Assembly: GCA_946481475.1 (NCBI GenBank) | Contig: CAMLOB010000339.1 | Coordinates: 1-5,282, forward strand | DNA length: 5,282 nucleotides | Direction of reading: 5' to 3' | Source of the DNA: an uncultured Chlorobiota bacterium | GTDB taxonomy: Bacteria; Bacteroidota; Kapaibacteriia; OLB7 | Shown: piece after piece, positions 4,770 through 5,282 of the stretch | Layout: every line of letters begins with the position of its first letter | Numbering within the stretch: the stretch's first letter is position 1 | Notes under the pieces: generated by a model | Told to the model about the DNA's origin: nothing | What the model saw: only the letters and a program-made list of their open reading frames with translations | The model's database searches: none | Position numbers and translations under genes: made by a program

Positions 4770-5282
4770 CTACGTAAGCAGATGAATAATCAACCCGACC
4801 GTCCCCCCGATAAAGGTTCCGTTCAGGCGGATATACTGCAGATCTTTTCCCAGATTCAGTTCCATCTCGCGGGCCAGTTCCTCGCCGTCCCAGGAGTCGA
4901 TGATGCGCTGGACAATGGCGCCGATCTCTCCATGATGATTGTTCAGGAACGTCGAGACGACCGAGCGGAGTCGCGTATCGATGTTCGTGCGAAGCTCTTC
5001 GTCGTCGCGGAGTCTGTCGGCAAAACGGTCGATCGTCCGGTGGATATATTCCCGCATTGATGAGTCGGGATGTGCCAGCTCTTCCAGCAGCTTCGCTTTC
5101 CCTTCCTCCCACATTCTGGCAACCATTTCGTGCAGTCGGGGGGAGTTGATTACTTCTCTCTTCCAGTCGTTGATTCTTTTCCGCCACTCCTCGTCCTCTT
5201 CAAGCCGCACGATCCATTCGGTAATTCTGTCGGAAATGTCGGCCCGCAACGGATGATTCGGGTCGGCGGCGGCCTCAAGAAA
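4770..5282 (-). CDS. DUF445 (YjiN-like) family protein, C-terminal part
   Basis: 170 residues are visible; the frame runs open through the right edge, so the start lies outside the window. It begins 'FLEAAADPNHPLRADISDRI', a typical internal DUF445 sequence, so the TTG at 5249 is not a real start. The visible part is a series of long, charged amphipathic helices, with a repeated pattern: 'DPNHPLRADISDRI' near 7-20 and 'HPDSSMREYIHRTIDRF' near 71-87 are two copies of the same unit. The end, 'DLQYIRLNGTFIGGTVGLII' plus HLLT (about 147-170), is the family's conserved C-terminus, with a Gly-rich hydrophobic segment that is probably a membrane helix. Full-length relatives have about 400 residues with a membrane segment at the start; their function is unknown. 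The stop is 7 bp from the heptanucleotide array. Confidence 0.85.
   Translation of the reverse strand, partial: FLEAAADPNHPLRADISDRITEWIVRLEEDEEWRKRINDWKREVINSPRLHEMVARMWEEGKAKLLEELAHPDSSMREYIHRTIDRFADRLRDDEELRTNIDTRLRSVVSTFLNNHHGEIGAIVQRIIDSWDGEELAREMELNLGKDLQYIRLNGTFIGGTVGLIIHLLT

Noticed and set aside
4206..5060. Plus-strand 284-residue frame
   Set aside because: It runs antisense to the sigma and DUF445 genes, and its central LTAHGS repeats are only the translation of the 7-bp array.

Overview
The window looks like chromosomal DNA from a member of the Bacteroidota/Chlorobiota/Ignavibacteriota (FCB) supergroup. The main reason is a C-terminal domain on the PD40 protein that matches type A sorting signals of the type IX secretion system (T9SS), which is restricted to that group. 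By eye the DNA is moderately GC-rich. Only some genes have a recognisable Shine-Dalgarno sequence. Genus cannot be decided from this sequence.

Layout. (1) 1-99: no gene seen. (2) 100-837: a small regulatory pair transcribed away from each other, a phage CI-type repressor-like protein (minus) and a 75-residue excisionase/MerR-like helix-turn-helix protein (plus). The 165 bp between them hold a good sigma-70-type promoter, a 15-bp operator-like dyad over its -35, and a 12-bp perfect inverted repeat whose arms lie 51 bp apart. (3) 838-1254: no convincing protein on either strand, but almost continuous hairpin potential, including a perfect 20-bp palindrome and a 13-bp stem containing G.U wobbles. 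I read this as an unidentified structured RNA of about 400 nt on the plus strand. (4) 1255-2025: a promoter region with two dyads, then a complete molybdate-type ABC permease gene (modB) with no modA or modC beside it. (5) 2027-2053: a terminator hairpin shared by two converging genes. (6) 2084-4347, minus strand: an ECF sigma factor gene followed, with a 4-bp ATGA overlap, by a membrane-anchored PD40 propeller protein with a T9SS-like tail; probably a sigma factor/anti-sigma-type sensor pair. (7) 4348-4769: an intergenic stretch with a 34-38 bp GC-rich tandem repeat, a hairpin, and 14 copies of a 7-bp repeat. (8) 4770-5282, minus: the C-terminal part of a DUF445 (YjiN-like) membrane-associated protein whose start lies outside the window.

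How it fits together. The sigma/PD40 pair reads as an envelope-sensing transcription unit with translational coupling. The repressor/HTH pair plus the structured region reads as a compact accessory module, possibly a remnant of a mobile element, whose divergent promoter could be a switch. The structured region at 849-1232 is the part least explained by known families and the best candidate for something undescribed.
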